Shown: positions 8,689-18,047 of the stretch, piece by piece
How positions within the stretch are numbered: position 1 is the first letter of the stretch
How the letters are laid out: each line of letters opens with the position of its first letter
Assembly: GCF_014647515.1 (NCBI RefSeq)
Contig: NZ_BMPI01000025.1
Span: 5,511 to 69,510, forward strand
Direction: 5' to 3'
Length of the DNA stretch: 64,000 bases
Source of the DNA: Dactylosporangium sucinum
GTDB lineage: Bacteria > Actinomycetota > Actinomycetes > Mycobacteriales > Micromonosporaceae
Translations under genes and position numbers: made by a program
Notes under the pieces: model-generated
Databases searched by the model: none
Seen by the model: the letters and a program-made list of their open reading frames with translations, nothing else
What the model was told of the DNA's origin: nothing

Positions 8689-9862
8689 GCGCATGGCCCA
8701 CGACGTCGCGATCGTCGCGATGGGCTGCACCCAGTTCCGCGACCACTGGAGCTCCTCGGCCGACGACCTCCTCGTCGACGCCGTCACCGAGTGCGTCGGC
8801 GCCCTGCCGAACGTCACCCTCGGCGACGTCGACGCGTTCTGGGTCGGCACCCAGGGCTCCGGCATGTCCGGGCAGACCCTGGCCCGGCCGCTGCGGCTGG
8901 TCGGCAAGCCCGTCACCCGCGTCGAGAACTACTGCGCCACCGGCTCGGAGGCGTTCCGCAACGCCGCGTTCGCCGTCGCGTCCGGCGCCTACGACATGGT
9001 GATGGCGACCGGCGTCGAGAAGCTCAAGGACTCGTCGCAGTCCGGCCTGTCCGCCGTCTACCCGCCCGACGACGGCACCGCCGTCGACTGGACCGCACCC
9101 GCCGGGTTCTCGCTGCTCGCCCCCGCCTATCAGGAGGCGTACGGCGTGGACGCGCGCGGCATGCGGGACGCGCTCACCCGGGTCGCGGTGAAGAACCACG
9201 CGAACGGCGCCCGCAACGCCCGGGCCCAGTTCCAGAAGGCCGTCACCGCCGAGGCCGTCGAGCGGGGCCCGCGCATCGCCGGGCAGCTCGGCGTCATGGA
9301 CTGCTCCGGCGTCTCCGACGGCGCCGCCGCGGCGATCCTGGTGCGGGCCGAGGACGCGTACCGGTACACCGACAAGCCGGTCTTCCTGCGCGGCATGGGC
9401 TTCGTCGCCGGCTCCGGCGCCGGGCTGGCCGCCGACGGCTACGACTTCACGACGTTCCCCGAGGTGGTCGAGGCGGCCCGGGTGGCCTACGAGCAGGCCG
9501 GCGTCACGGACCCCGCATCCCAGATCTCCCTCGCGGAGGTCCACGACTGCTTCACCCCCACGGAGGTGGTGCTCATGGAGGACCTCGGCTTCTCCGAGCG
9601 CGGCAAGGCCTGGCGCGACATCCTCGACGGCCGCTACGACCTCGGCGGCGCGCTGCCGGTGAACACCGACGGCGGCCTCAAGTCGTTCGGCCACCCGATC
9701 GGCGCGACCGGGCTGCGCATGATGTTCGAGTGCTTCACCCAGCTGCGCGGTGAGGCCGGCGACCGGCAGGTGCCGGACGCCCGGCTGGCCGTCGCGCAGA
9801 ACCTCGGCGGGCAGCCGGGCTCGTGCGTCGCGTTCGTCGCCGTCCTGGGCAGCGAGCGATGA
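8678..9862 (+). CDS. Thiolase family protein (SCP-x/Ltp type)
   Basis: A 394-residue thiolase-fold protein. It has the nucleophile segment ENYCATGSEA (Cys86), the His segment VHDCFTPTE (His289) and GHPIGATG (His339). The C-terminal GGQPGSCVAF replaces the usual CxG-type loop, as in the non-decarboxylating SCP-x/lipid-transfer group. ATG 8678 has a good ribosome binding site (AAAGGA, 8664-8669) and overlaps the end of the upstream gene; ATG 8693 is an alternative. Members cleave 3-ketoacyl-CoA or, with a DUF35 partner, catalyse retro-aldol reactions. The adjacent DUF35 fusion favours a complex of the two. Confidence 0.88.
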   Translation: MGSRRMAHDVAIVAMGCTQFRDHWSSSADDLLVDAVTECVGALPNVTLGDVDAFWVGTQGSGMSGQTLARPLRLVGKPVTRVENYCATGSEAFRNAAFAVASGAYDMVMATGVEKLKDSSQSGLSAVYPPDDGTAVDWTAPAGFSLLAPAYQEAYGVDARGMRDALTRVAVKNHANGARNARAQFQKAVTAEAVERGPRIAGQLGVMDCSGVSDGAAAAILVRAEDAYRYTDKPVFLRGMGFVAGSGAGLAADGYDFTTFPEVVEAARVAYEQAGVTDPASQISLAEVHDCFTPTEVVLMEDLGFSERGKAWRDILDGRYDLGGALPVNTDGGLKSFGHPIGATGLRMMFECFTQLRGEAGDRQVPDARLAVAQNLGGQPGSCVAFVAVLGSER

Positions 9863-10776
9863 GCGCGCGCGTGGACCTGAGCGGCCGCGTCGTCGTGGTG
9901 ACCGGCGCCGGCAACGGCATCGGCCGGGCACACGCGCTGGCGCTCGCCGAGCGTGGCGCGTCGGTCGTCGTCAACGACCTCGGCGGGACGGTCGAGGGTT
10001 CCGGCGCATCGGGCGCCGCCGAGCAGGTCGTCGAGGAGATCGCGAAGGCCGGCGGGACCGCCGCCGCCTCGACCGACTCGGTCGCCACGGCCGAGGGCGG
10101 CGCCGCCGTCATCCGGACCGCCGTCGACGCGTTCGGCCGGGTCGACGCCGTCATCCACAACGCCGGCATCCTGCGCGACCGGACCCTGGCGAAGATGGGC
10201 GACGACGACGTCACCGCGGTGCTCGACGTGCACCTCGCCGGCGCGTTCAACGTGCTGCGCCCCGCCTGGCCGCACATGGTCGAGCGGGGCTACGGCCGCA
10301 TCGTGCTCACCAGCTCCTCGTCCGGGCTGTTCGGCAACTTCGGCCAGTCGAACTACGGCGCGGCCAAGGCCGGGCTCGTCGGGCTGATGAACGTCCTGGC
10401 GCTGGAGGGCGCCCGGCGCGGCATCCTCGTCAACACGATCGCGCCGACGGCCGCGACCCGGATGACCGAGGGGCTGCTCGGCGAGCTCGCCGACCGGTTC
10501 GACCCGCGGCACGTCGCCGCCGTCGCCACGTTCCTCGCCTCCGAGCAGTGCACGCTGAACCGGCACATCCTCACCGTCGGCGGCGGCCGGGTCGGGCGGA
10601 TCTTCCTCGGCGTCACCCCGGGCTGGTACTCCGGCCCCGAGCCGGCCTCGCCCGACGACATCCTCGCGTCCCTCGACGACATCTGCTCCCTCGACGGGTT
10701 CATCGTCCCGGACAGCGGCGCCGACGAGGTGACGCTGCTCCAGCGGGTGCTCTCCAGCGACAGCGGAACCGAATAG
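9859..10776 (+). CDS. SDR family oxidoreductase, 17-beta-HSD type 4-like
   Basis: A 305-residue classical SDR. It has the NAD-binding motif TGAGNGIG (15-22), an acidic NDLGG after strand 2 (NAD preference), HNAG, and the catalytic Ser plus Tyr166-x3-Lys170 (YGAAK). The N-terminal pattern GRAHALALAERGASVVVNDL is characteristic of the dehydrogenase domain of peroxisomal multifunctional enzyme 2, so 3-hydroxyacyl-CoA dehydrogenase activity is likely. The ATG overlaps the thiolase stop. A longer frame from 9823 reads into the thiolase gene and was not used. Confidence 0.88.
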   Translation: MSARVDLSGRVVVVTGAGNGIGRAHALALAERGASVVVNDLGGTVEGSGASGAAEQVVEEIAKAGGTAAASTDSVATAEGGAAVIRTAVDAFGRVDAVIHNAGILRDRTLAKMGDDDVTAVLDVHLAGAFNVLRPAWPHMVERGYGRIVLTSSSSGLFGNFGQSNYGAAKAGLVGLMNVLALEGARRGILVNTIAPTAATRMTEGLLGELADRFDPRHVAAVATFLASEQCTLNRHILTVGGGRVGRIFLGVTPGWYSGPEPASPDDILASLDDICSLDGFIVPDSGADEVTLLQRVLSSDSGTE

Positions 10777-10794
10777 AAAGCGAGTCACACCCCC

Positions 10795-11292
10795 ATGCCG
10801 GTCAGCGAAGTGCACCACGTGGCCATGACCGTCTCCGACGTCGACCGGGCCGCGGACTTCTACGAGCAGGCCCTCGGGTACCGCAAGACGCTGCGGACCG
10901 ACGTCGGCGGCCCCGGGATCGAGGTGGCGCTGCGGCTGCCCGCCGGCACCACCGGGCGGGTGCAGTACCTGCAGGGCCCCAGCAGGATCGGGCAGCTGGA
11001 GCTCATCGAGTGGAGCGGCGAGAAGCGGCGCACCGCCACCGCCGGGCACCTGGAGCTGGGCACCTTCCTGCTCAGCTTCGAGGTGCCGCTCGACGAGATG
11101 GCGCAGCTGCACGCGCGGATGGTGGCGCTGGGTGCCGAGTGCCTGTCCGAGCCGCACCGCACGCTGCTGGAGAACTACGGCTACATCACCGCGTTCGCGG
11201 CCCGCGACCTCGACGGCAACCTGCTGGAGTTCGTGTCGCTGCCGACCCGCGAGGAGATCCTGGCCTACCGCGCGTCGCTGGCGACCGGCTGA
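10795..11292 (+). CDS. VOC family protein
   Basis: A 165-residue single VOC protein, opening with VHHVAMTVSDVDRAADFYEQALG, ending in a DLDGNLLEFVSLP strand carrying a likely metal-ligand Glu. It resembles methylmalonyl-CoA epimerase and lactoylglutathione lyase relatives, without enough to name a reaction. It lies 18 bases after the SDR, and its stop overlaps the ATG of the next ligase. Only a weak ribosome binding site (GAAAG) precedes it. Confidence 0.82.
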   Translation: MPVSEVHHVAMTVSDVDRAADFYEQALGYRKTLRTDVGGPGIEVALRLPAGTTGRVQYLQGPSRIGQLELIEWSGEKRRTATAGHLELGTFLLSFEVPLDEMAQLHARMVALGAECLSEPHRTLLENYGYITAFAARDLDGNLLEFVSLPTREEILAYRASLATG

Positions 11293-12797
11293 TGGCCACC
11301 AGCAACTTCGCCGAGACGCTGCGGCTGCAGGCGCTGCGCCGGGCCGGCCGCGAGGCCCTCGTCGACGGGTCGCACCGGTGGACCTACGCCGAGCTCGACG
11401 CCGACGTCGACCGGCACGCCGCCGCGCTGCTCGCCGCCGGGGTCACCGCCGGCGACCTGGTCGGCGTGCTCGGCCGCAACACCGCCACCTACGTGCTGGA
11501 GCTGCTCGCCCTGGCCCGCATCGGCGCCGTCTCGGTGCCGCTCAACTGGCGGCTGCACGCCACCGAGCAGGCGTACGTCTTCGACCAGGCCGGCATCACC
11601 GCCCTGCTCTACGACGACGACTTCGTCGACGACGCCGAGCACCTCGCGGCGAAGACCGGCGTGCGGACCCTGGTCGCCAACGGCGAGCGGCGCGTCGGCA
11701 CCGCCGAGCGGCTCGGCGACCTGCTCGCCGCGCAGCCGGCCGGGGTGCGGGTGCCCGACGCCGAGAAGGCGCCCGACGACGTGCACCGGCTGCTGTACAC
11801 CTCCGGCACCACGGCCCACCCGAAGGGCGTCATCCACACCTGCGGCAACCTCACCGCCAACCACCTCGCCCAGGTCCTCGAGCTGGAGCTGACCCAGCAC
11901 GACCGGATCCTGGTCTCGGCCCCGCTGTTCCACGTCAGCGGCCTGGAGGCGCCCGGCCTGGCGATCTTCACGGCCGGCGCGACGATGGTCCTCACGCCGA
12001 CGTTCAAGGCCGAGGACATCGCCCGGATCGCCGCCGAGGAGCGGATCACGGGCATGGTGCTGGCCGCCCAGATCCTGTTCGGGATGCTCGACCTGCCGTC
12101 GCTGGACCTGTCGGCGCTGCGCTACCTGCTGTTCGCCGGCGTCGCGCCCAGCGTGCGGCGCACGGTGAAGCAGCGGCTGCCGCACGTGCGGCTCATCGAC
12201 ACGTTCGGGATGACCGAGCTGTGCAACGGCGTGTGCTACATGGACGCCGCCCACGAGGAGTCGAAGATCGGGGCGCTCGGCGCGCCGTTCCCGGGCGTGC
12301 ACCTCCGCATCGTCGACGACCACTTCCGGCCGGTCGCCCCCGGCGTCGAGGGCGAGATCATCGTGCGCGGGCCGAAGATCTCGCCCGGCTACTGGAACGA
12401 CGACGAGGCCAACCGGCGCACCCGCCGCGACGGCTGGTTCCTCACCGGCGACGTCGGCCGCCTCGACGAGGACGGGTACCTCTGGTTCGTCGACCGCCGC
12501 GTCGACCTCATCAAGTCCGGCGGGGAGAACGTCGCCGGCGCCGAGATCGAGCGGGTCATCGCCCAGCACCCCGACGTCGCCGAGGTCGCCGTCATCGGTG
12601 TGCCCGACCCGCAGTGGGACGAGGTGCCCAAGGCGTTCGTCATCCTGCGCCCCGGCGCGGGCGCGACCGGCGAGGACATCCGCGCGCACTGCCTCGCCCA
12701 CCTGGCGAGGTTCAAGGTGCCGAAGTACGTGCAGTTCGTCGAGTCGCTGCCGCGCAACGACTCCGGCAAGGTCCTGAAACGGGGGCTGCGGGCATGA
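11292..12797 (+). CDS. Acyl-CoA synthetase (AMP-forming), first copy
   Basis: A 501-residue member of the adenylate-forming family. It shows the phosphate loop YTSGTTAHPKG (about residues 168-178), DTFGMTE near 305, the TGDVG block near 390, and the C-terminal catalytic lysine in NDSGKVLKR. It activates a carboxylic acid to acyl-AMP and then acyl-CoA. The substrate pocket cannot be read reliably. The ATG overlaps the VOC stop, and the stop overlaps the next ligase. Four such ligases in one locus suggest successive or parallel CoA activation of several acids. Confidence 0.9.
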   Translation: MATSNFAETLRLQALRRAGREALVDGSHRWTYAELDADVDRHAAALLAAGVTAGDLVGVLGRNTATYVLELLALARIGAVSVPLNWRLHATEQAYVFDQAGITALLYDDDFVDDAEHLAAKTGVRTLVANGERRVGTAERLGDLLAAQPAGVRVPDAEKAPDDVHRLLYTSGTTAHPKGVIHTCGNLTANHLAQVLELELTQHDRILVSAPLFHVSGLEAPGLAIFTAGATMVLTPTFKAEDIARIAAEERITGMVLAAQILFGMLDLPSLDLSALRYLLFAGVAPSVRRTVKQRLPHVRLIDTFGMTELCNGVCYMDAAHEESKIGALGAPFPGVHLRIVDDHFRPVAPGVEGEIIVRGPKISPGYWNDDEANRRTRRDGWFLTGDVGRLDEDGYLWFVDRRVDLIKSGGENVAGAEIERVIAQHPDVAEVAVIGVPDPQWDEVPKAFVILRPGAGATGEDIRAHCLAHLARFKVPKYVQFVESLPRNDSGKVLKRGLRA

Positions 12798-14326
12798 GCA
12801 CCGCCAACATCGCCGCCATGCTGCGCGGCAACGCGCTGCGCTTCGCCGACCGCGACGCGCTCGTGTTCGAGGGCCGCCGGTGGACCCACCGGCAGCTCGA
12901 CGACGACGTCAACGCGCTCGCCGCCGGCCTGGCCGCGCAGGGCGTCGGCCCCGGCGGCCGGGTGGCGATCGTGGCCAACAACGTGCCCGAGTTCCTCATC
13001 CTGTCCCTCGCGCTGTCGAAGCTCGGCGCCGTCTTCGTCCCGCTCAACTACCGCCTCACCGCGGGGGAGCTGGCCCACCTGCTCGGCCACGCCGGCGTGC
13101 AGGCGGTCGCCACCGTGCCGGAGTACGCGCCGCTGGCCGCCGCCGCGATCGAGGGCCTGCCGGCGGTGCGCCGCTTCGCGCTCGAACCGATCGGCGACGG
13201 CTGGCTCGACCTGCGGGCCCTGGCCGACGACCACCGCGGCGAACGCGTCGCGGACGCCGACCTCGGCGACGACGCGCTGCAGCGGATCGTCTACACGTCG
13301 GGCACGACGAGCCTGCCGAAGGGCGTCATGCTCACGCACGGCAACGTGAACATGAACATGCACGCCCAGATCGTCGAGCTGGGGCTGCGCCCGGGCGACC
13401 GGATCCTCAACTTCGCCCCGCTGTACCACGTCGGCGGCACCGACCTGCCCGGCTACGGCATCTGGCACGTCGGCGGCTGTATGGTGCTGCAGCGGCGGTT
13501 CGACCCGCTCGCCGTGCGGCGCGCGATCGAGGCGGAGCGGATCACCGGCATGGTGATGGCCGCGACGATGCTCGACATGGTCCGCCGGGTCGAGGAGCCG
13601 GCCGACCTGTCCTCGGTGCGCTGGCTCATCTACTCGCAGGTGACCTCGGCGCTGTTCGCCGTCGCGCGGGAGCTGTTCCCCAACGCCCGGCTCATCGAGG
13701 GCTACGGGCTGACCGAGACGTGCAGCGGCCTGACCTACCTCGACGAGGCGCACATGGAGTCCAAGCAGGGCTCGGTCGGCATCCCGGTGCCGTGGGTGCA
13801 GGTGCGGGTCGTCGACGCGGACGGCGACGACGTGCCGGTGGGGGAGAACGGCGAGGTGGTCGCCCGCGGGCCCAAGGTGAGTCCGGGGTACCTCGACGAC
13901 CCGGCGGCGACGGGCAGCGCGTTCCGCGACGGCTGGTTCCACACCGGCGACGTCGGCTGCTTCGACGCCGACGGGTACCTCTACATCCGGGACCGGCTCA
14001 AGGACATGATCCGCAGCGGCGGGGAGAACATGTCCAGCGCCGAGATCGAGAACGTGCTCGCCGACCACCCGCTGGTCCTCGCGGCGTCGGTCGTCGGGGC
14101 GCCGGACCCGAAGTGGCAGGAGGTCCCGGTCGCGTTCGTCATCGGCCGCCCGGGGCTGACGGCCGACTCGCTCATCGCGCACGCCCGGGCGCGGCTCGGC
14201 CGGTTCAAGGTGCCGAAGGAGGTCTACATCGTCGAGGAGTTCCCGACGAACCCCTCCGGCAAGGTCCTCAAGCGCACCCTGCGCGATCTGCGCGGGTCGA
14301 TGACGCCGGACTGGACCTACGGCTGA
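12794..14326 (+). CDS. Acyl-CoA synthetase (AMP-forming), second copy
   Basis: A 510-residue adenylate-forming ligase, last of the eleven-gene plus-strand run. Motifs are YTSGTTSLPKG, EGYGLTETCSG, HTGDVGCFDADGYLYI and the terminal NPSGKVLKR lysine. It is clearly paralogous to the ligase just upstream but diverged through the acyl pocket, so it probably takes a different acid. Its last ten bases overlap the end of the convergent MBL-fold gene, leaving no room for a terminator between them. Confidence 0.9.
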   Translation: MSTANIAAMLRGNALRFADRDALVFEGRRWTHRQLDDDVNALAAGLAAQGVGPGGRVAIVANNVPEFLILSLALSKLGAVFVPLNYRLTAGELAHLLGHAGVQAVATVPEYAPLAAAAIEGLPAVRRFALEPIGDGWLDLRALADDHRGERVADADLGDDALQRIVYTSGTTSLPKGVMLTHGNVNMNMHAQIVELGLRPGDRILNFAPLYHVGGTDLPGYGIWHVGGCMVLQRRFDPLAVRRAIEAERITGMVMAATMLDMVRRVEEPADLSSVRWLIYSQVTSALFAVARELFPNARLIEGYGLTETCSGLTYLDEAHMESKQGSVGIPVPWVQVRVVDADGDDVPVGENGEVVARGPKVSPGYLDDPAATGSAFRDGWFHTGDVGCFDADGYLYIRDRLKDMIRSGGENMSSAEIENVLADHPLVLAASVVGAPDPKWQEVPVAFVIGRPGLTADSLIAHARARLGRFKVPKEVYIVEEFPTNPSGKVLKRTLRDLRGSMTPDWTYG

Positions 14327-15309
14327 CGGTGCCCGAGCAGGGCCAGGGTGTGCACGAGGTTGAACCGCTTCGTGCCCCGGCCCAGCTCGTCCCACGGCTT
14401 ACGCCAGGTCATCCGCCGGGCGACGTCCCACGCGGTGTCGCCCGGGCCGGCCAGGGCGTGCGCGGTCTCGACCTCGGCCCGGTGGTAGGCGGCGAGCGCC
14501 CCGGCCCGCGCGGCCACGTCGCCGTAGGGGTACTGGTGCGCCGGGCAGGCGACCGTCGCGCCCAGGTCGCGGATGCGGGCCAGCGAGGCGAACAGGTCGC
14601 CGGCCGGGTCGTCGCCCGGCCGGCTGACGATCGCCAGCTGGGTCGGGCCCTCGGCCATCATCGTGTCGCCGGTGAAGACCAGGCCGCGGGTGTCGTAGTA
14701 GACGAAGTGGCCGTAGGTGTGGCCGGGGGTGGGCACGGCGTGGATCGTGACGCCGCCGAACGCGAGGTCGGTGGCGGCGGTGAGGGCGACGTCGAGGGCC
14801 AGGTTCTCGTCGTGCACGGCGACGGTCAGGGCGTCGGCGTACATCTCCTCGACCACCGCCGCGGGCGCGCCGGTCAACTCCAGCGAGGCGCGCAGCTGGG
14901 TGAGGAAGTCGCCGCGGGTGGCGTGCATCGTCGCAAAGTCGTCGGCGCGGCCCATGACGACCTGCGCGCCCGAGATCTCGCGGACCCGGGCGGCGAAGCC
15001 GACGTGGTCGGGGTGGTTGTGGGTGAGCAGCACGGCCCCGATCGACTCGACGCGGTGCCCGATCGTCGCGAGGGACGCCTGGAACGACTCCCAGCAGCTG
15101 CGGTGGCGGTAGCCGGCGTCGACGAGCACCAGGCCGCCGCCGGTCTCGATGAGGAAGACCGTCACCGAGCGCAGGGGGTGACCGTTGAGGGGGACCGGGA
15201 CGGCCCAGACGCCGTCGACGACGGGGGCCGGCCCGGGCACCTCCCGGGCGTTCCAGCTGGCGGCATGGGCTGCTCCGGCCGGGGTTGCGGGGGTCGCGGG
15301 TATGGACAT
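14317..15309 (-). CDS. Metallo-beta-lactamase-fold hydrolase
   Basis: A 330-residue MBL-fold protein. The metal-binding motif is THNHPDHVG, followed by TPGHTYGHFVYY, an FTGDTMM aspartate and ACPAHQYPYG, so all main zinc ligands are present. Relatives include glyoxalase II, lactonases and CoA-thioesterases; thioester or lactone hydrolysis fits the locus. It is transcribed on its own from the shared promoter region at 15339-15368, divergent from the third ligase. ATG 15309 has an AAGGGAG site about ten bases upstream. Confidence 0.87.
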   Translation of the reverse strand: MSIPATPATPAGAAHAASWNAREVPGPAPVVDGVWAVPVPLNGHPLRSVTVFLIETGGGLVLVDAGYRHRSCWESFQASLATIGHRVESIGAVLLTHNHPDHVGFAARVREISGAQVVMGRADDFATMHATRGDFLTQLRASLELTGAPAAVVEEMYADALTVAVHDENLALDVALTAATDLAFGGVTIHAVPTPGHTYGHFVYYDTRGLVFTGDTMMAEGPTQLAIVSRPGDDPAGDLFASLARIRDLGATVACPAHQYPYGDVAARAGALAAYHRAEVETAHALAGPGDTAWDVARRMTWRKPWDELGRGTKRFNLVHTLALLGHRQP

Positions 15310-15338
15310 CGTCGGCAGGCTCCCTTACTGTTGGCAAC

Positions 15339-15368
15339 AACATACCGGATGGTCGGAATTTAACTCAA
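15339..15368 (-). promoter_or_regulatory. Promoter and operator between the MBL hydrolase and third ligase
   Basis: On the minus strand, TTGAGT (15368-15363), an 18-base spacer and TATGTT (15344-15339) make a promoter for the MBL gene. The operator-like ATACCGGATGGTCGGAAT (15342-15359) lies across the spacer and the -10 box. It matches the sites at 2184 and 19110 at all but two or three positions. The divergent ligase operon starts 18 bases to the right, so one bound repressor could control both directions. I could not define a confident plus-strand -35/-10 pair. Confidence 0.7.
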
Positions 15369-15376
15369 GGAGCCCG

Positions 15377-16897
15377 ATGAGCGAGGACCGCACCGGTTTT
15401 CGGCTGTGGGCGGCCGCCGAACCGGACCTGTGTGCGATCGTGACCGCCGACGACCGGCGCATCTCGTACGGCGAGCTGTACGCCGAGGTGAACCGGATCT
15501 CGCACGGCCTGCGCACCCGGGCCGGGCTCGAGGCCGGCGACACCGTCGCGGCGGTGATGACGAACAGCGCCGGCATGGTCGCGCTGTACCTCGCCGCGAT
15601 GCAGTCGGGGCTGTACCTGGTGACGCTGAACTACCACCTCACCGAGCCCGAGATCGCCTACATCCTGGCCGACAGCGGGGCCAAGGTGGTCGTCGCCTCG
15701 CCGCGGGTCTCGGACGTCGTGGCCGCCGCCGCGCCGGCCGGGGTGCGGGTCTACGTCGACGGCGAGTCGCTGCCGGAGCTGACCGCCGGCATGCCCGTCA
15801 CCAGCCCGCAGGACACGCCGGCGGGCTCGCTCATGATGTACACCTCGGGCACCACCGGCCGCTCGAAGGGCGTCAAGCGGCCGCTCAGCGGCATCGACGC
15901 CGACGCCGGCGCGCTCACCTACGTCTGGCTGTTCAACGAGTTCGGCATGGAGCGCGACGCGTTCGGCTCCTGGCTCGTGTCGGCCCCGATGTACCACTCC
16001 GCCAACATCACCCCGGCCATGGGCGCGCTGCACGCCGGCGGCACGCTCGTGCTGATGGACGGCTGGACCCCGGAGGGCTTCCTGCGGCGCGTCGCCGACC
16101 AGCGGGTCACCGGCACCAGCATGGTGCCCACCCACTTCTACCGCCTGCTGCAGCTGCCGCCCGAGGTGCGCGCGGCCCACGACGTCTCGTCGCTGCGCTA
16201 CGTGCTGCACGGCGCGGCGCCCTGCCCGGCCGAGGTCAAGCAGCGCATCCTCGACTGGTTCGGCCCGGTCGTCTACGAGTACTACGGCTCGACCGAGGTC
16301 GGCACGACCATCGCCCGGCCGCACGAGTGGCTCGCGCACCCCGGCACCGTCGGGCGGCCCGCCTCCATCTCGACCCTGAAGATCCTCGACGAGCAGGGCA
16401 ACGAGGTCCCCGCCGGGCAGACCGGCATCGTGTACATGCGCCAGGGCGACGACAAGGTCGAGTACCACAACGACCCGGGCAAGACCGACGGCGCCCGCCA
16501 CGGCGGCCTGATGACCGTCTGGGACGTCGGCCACGTCGACGCGGACGGCTTCCTGTACATCACCGGCCGGGCCGCCGAGCTCATCCTCGTCGGCGGCGTC
16601 AACGTCTACCCGGCCGAGATCGAGGCCGCGCTCATCGCCCACGAGTGGGTCGCCGACGCCGGCGTGGTCGGCGCGCCCGACCCCGAGTTCGGCGAGGTCC
16701 CGCGGGCCCACATCGTGCTGCGCGACGGCGCGCCGCCCGCGGACTCGGTCGTCGAGGCGCTCCGGGAGTACGTCGGGACCGTGCTCGCCAAGCCGAAGCG
16801 CCCGGCGCAGTACGTCGTGCACGACGCCCTGCCCCGCGACCCCAACGGCAAGCTCTACAAGGCCAAGCTCCTGGAAGGTGCCCATGGACTTCGATGA
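15377..16897 (+). CDS. Acyl-CoA synthetase (AMP-forming), third copy
   Basis: A 506-residue adenylate-forming ligase. It has YTSGTTGRSKGVK, YEYYGSTE, WDVGHVDADGFLYITGR and the terminal lysine in DPNGKLYK. The pattern (FRLWAAAEPDLCAIV at the start, KRPAQYVV near the end) fits the FadD4/crotonobetaine-CoA-ligase-like branch often found beside steroid-type acyl-CoA dehydrogenases. ATG 15377 follows AAGGAG (15367-15372). Its end overlaps the first acyl-CoA dehydrogenase gene by 14 bases. Confidence 0.9.
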   Translation: MSEDRTGFRLWAAAEPDLCAIVTADDRRISYGELYAEVNRISHGLRTRAGLEAGDTVAAVMTNSAGMVALYLAAMQSGLYLVTLNYHLTEPEIAYILADSGAKVVVASPRVSDVVAAAAPAGVRVYVDGESLPELTAGMPVTSPQDTPAGSLMMYTSGTTGRSKGVKRPLSGIDADAGALTYVWLFNEFGMERDAFGSWLVSAPMYHSANITPAMGALHAGGTLVLMDGWTPEGFLRRVADQRVTGTSMVPTHFYRLLQLPPEVRAAHDVSSLRYVLHGAAPCPAEVKQRILDWFGPVVYEYYGSTEVGTTIARPHEWLAHPGTVGRPASISTLKILDEQGNEVPAGQTGIVYMRQGDDKVEYHNDPGKTDGARHGGLMTVWDVGHVDADGFLYITGRAAELILVGGVNVYPAEIEAALIAHEWVADAGVVGAPDPEFGEVPRAHIVLRDGAPPADSVVEALREYVGTVLAKPKRPAQYVVHDALPRDPNGKLYKAKLLEGAHGLR

Positions 16898-18035
16898 CAG
16901 CGAGGCCGACCTCGCCTTCCGGCGGGAGGTCGGCGCCTGGCTCGACGAGGCGCTGCACGACGTGCCCGACCAGGAGGAGCTGACCCAGGACGAGCGCGAG
17001 CAGTGGTCGCGGGTCTGGCAGGACCGGCTCTGCGCCGGCAACTGGGCCGGGCTGTCCTGGCCGGTCGAGCACGGCGGCCGCGGCCTCGACGCGATGGCGC
17101 AGGCCATCTTCAACGAGGAGGCCGCCGTGCGCGGCGCTCCCTACCCGCTCAACGGCGTCGGCATGATGCTCGCCGGGCCGACGATCATCGCCCACGGCAC
17201 CGCCGGGCAGCAGGCCCGGCACCTGCCGGGCATCCTGCGCGGCGAGACGTACTGGTGCCAGGGCTTCAGCGAGCCCGGCTCCGGCTCCGACCTGGCCAGC
17301 CTGCGCACCGCCGCGACGAAGGTCGACGGCGGCTGGCTGGTCAACGGCTCGAAGATCTGGACCTCCAACGCGCACAACGCCTCGAAGTGCCTGCTGCTGG
17401 CCCGCACCGACCCGGACGCGCCGAAACACCAGGGCATCACCTACCTCCTGGCGCCGATGGACCGCTTCACCGTCCGCTCGCTGGTGATGATCAACGGCGA
17501 CACCGAGTTCAACGAGATGTTCCTCGACGACGTGTTCGTGCCCGACGAGGACGTGCTCGGCGGCGTCGGCAACGGCTGGAAGGTCGCCCTGACCACCCTC
17601 GCGTTCGAGCGCGGCAGCATGGCGCTCAACCTGTGGGTGTGGGCCCGCCAGGCGGTCGACCGGGTGATCGACGTCGGCCTCGCCCGCGGGCTGGCCGGCG
17701 ACAGTGCGTTCGTCGACACGGTCGGCGCGCTGCAGTGCGACGCCGAGGCGGTGCGCATCGGCTCGATGCGCATGCTCGGTGAGAGCCAGGCCGGCGGCGT
17801 GCCCGGCCCGGAGACCTCGGCCCTGAAGAGCCTGTGGGCCGGCGTGGTGCAGAACGCCAACCGGCTCGCGGTGCAGCTCGACGAGGCCGGGGGAGTGCTC
17901 CTCGACGGCGACGGCGCGGCACCCCGGATGCGCCGGTACCTGCGGGCGCGCGCCCACACCATCGAGGGCGGCACCGAGGAAGTCCAGAAGTCCATCCTCG
18001 CGGAGCGGGTGCTCGGCCTGCCCCGCTCGCGCTAG
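16884..18035 (+). CDS. Acyl-CoA dehydrogenase, large/alpha subunit
   Basis: A 383-residue flavoprotein of the acyl-CoA dehydrogenase family. FAD and substrate motifs are WCQGFSEPGSGSDLASL and KIWTSNAHNASKCLLLARTD. Near the C-terminus, HTIEGGTEEVQKSILAERVLG carries a Glu at the place of the usual catalytic base. I start at ATG 16884, since GGAAGG (16873-16878) is correctly spaced for it; GTG 16878 is the alternative. A shorter dehydrogenase-like protein follows immediately. This paired layout is known for actinobacterial alpha2-beta2 dehydrogenases of sterol side-chain degradation, so a heterotetramer is likely. Confidence 0.88.
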   Translation: MDFDDSEADLAFRREVGAWLDEALHDVPDQEELTQDEREQWSRVWQDRLCAGNWAGLSWPVEHGGRGLDAMAQAIFNEEAAVRGAPYPLNGVGMMLAGPTIIAHGTAGQQARHLPGILRGETYWCQGFSEPGSGSDLASLRTAATKVDGGWLVNGSKIWTSNAHNASKCLLLARTDPDAPKHQGITYLLAPMDRFTVRSLVMINGDTEFNEMFLDDVFVPDEDVLGGVGNGWKVALTTLAFERGSMALNLWVWARQAVDRVIDVGLARGLAGDSAFVDTVGALQCDAEAVRIGSMRMLGESQAGGVPGPETSALKSLWAGVVQNANRLAVQLDEAGGVLLDGDGAAPRMRRYLRARAHTIEGGTEEVQKSILAERVLGLPRSR

Positions 18036-18047
18036 GCGGAGAGGCGC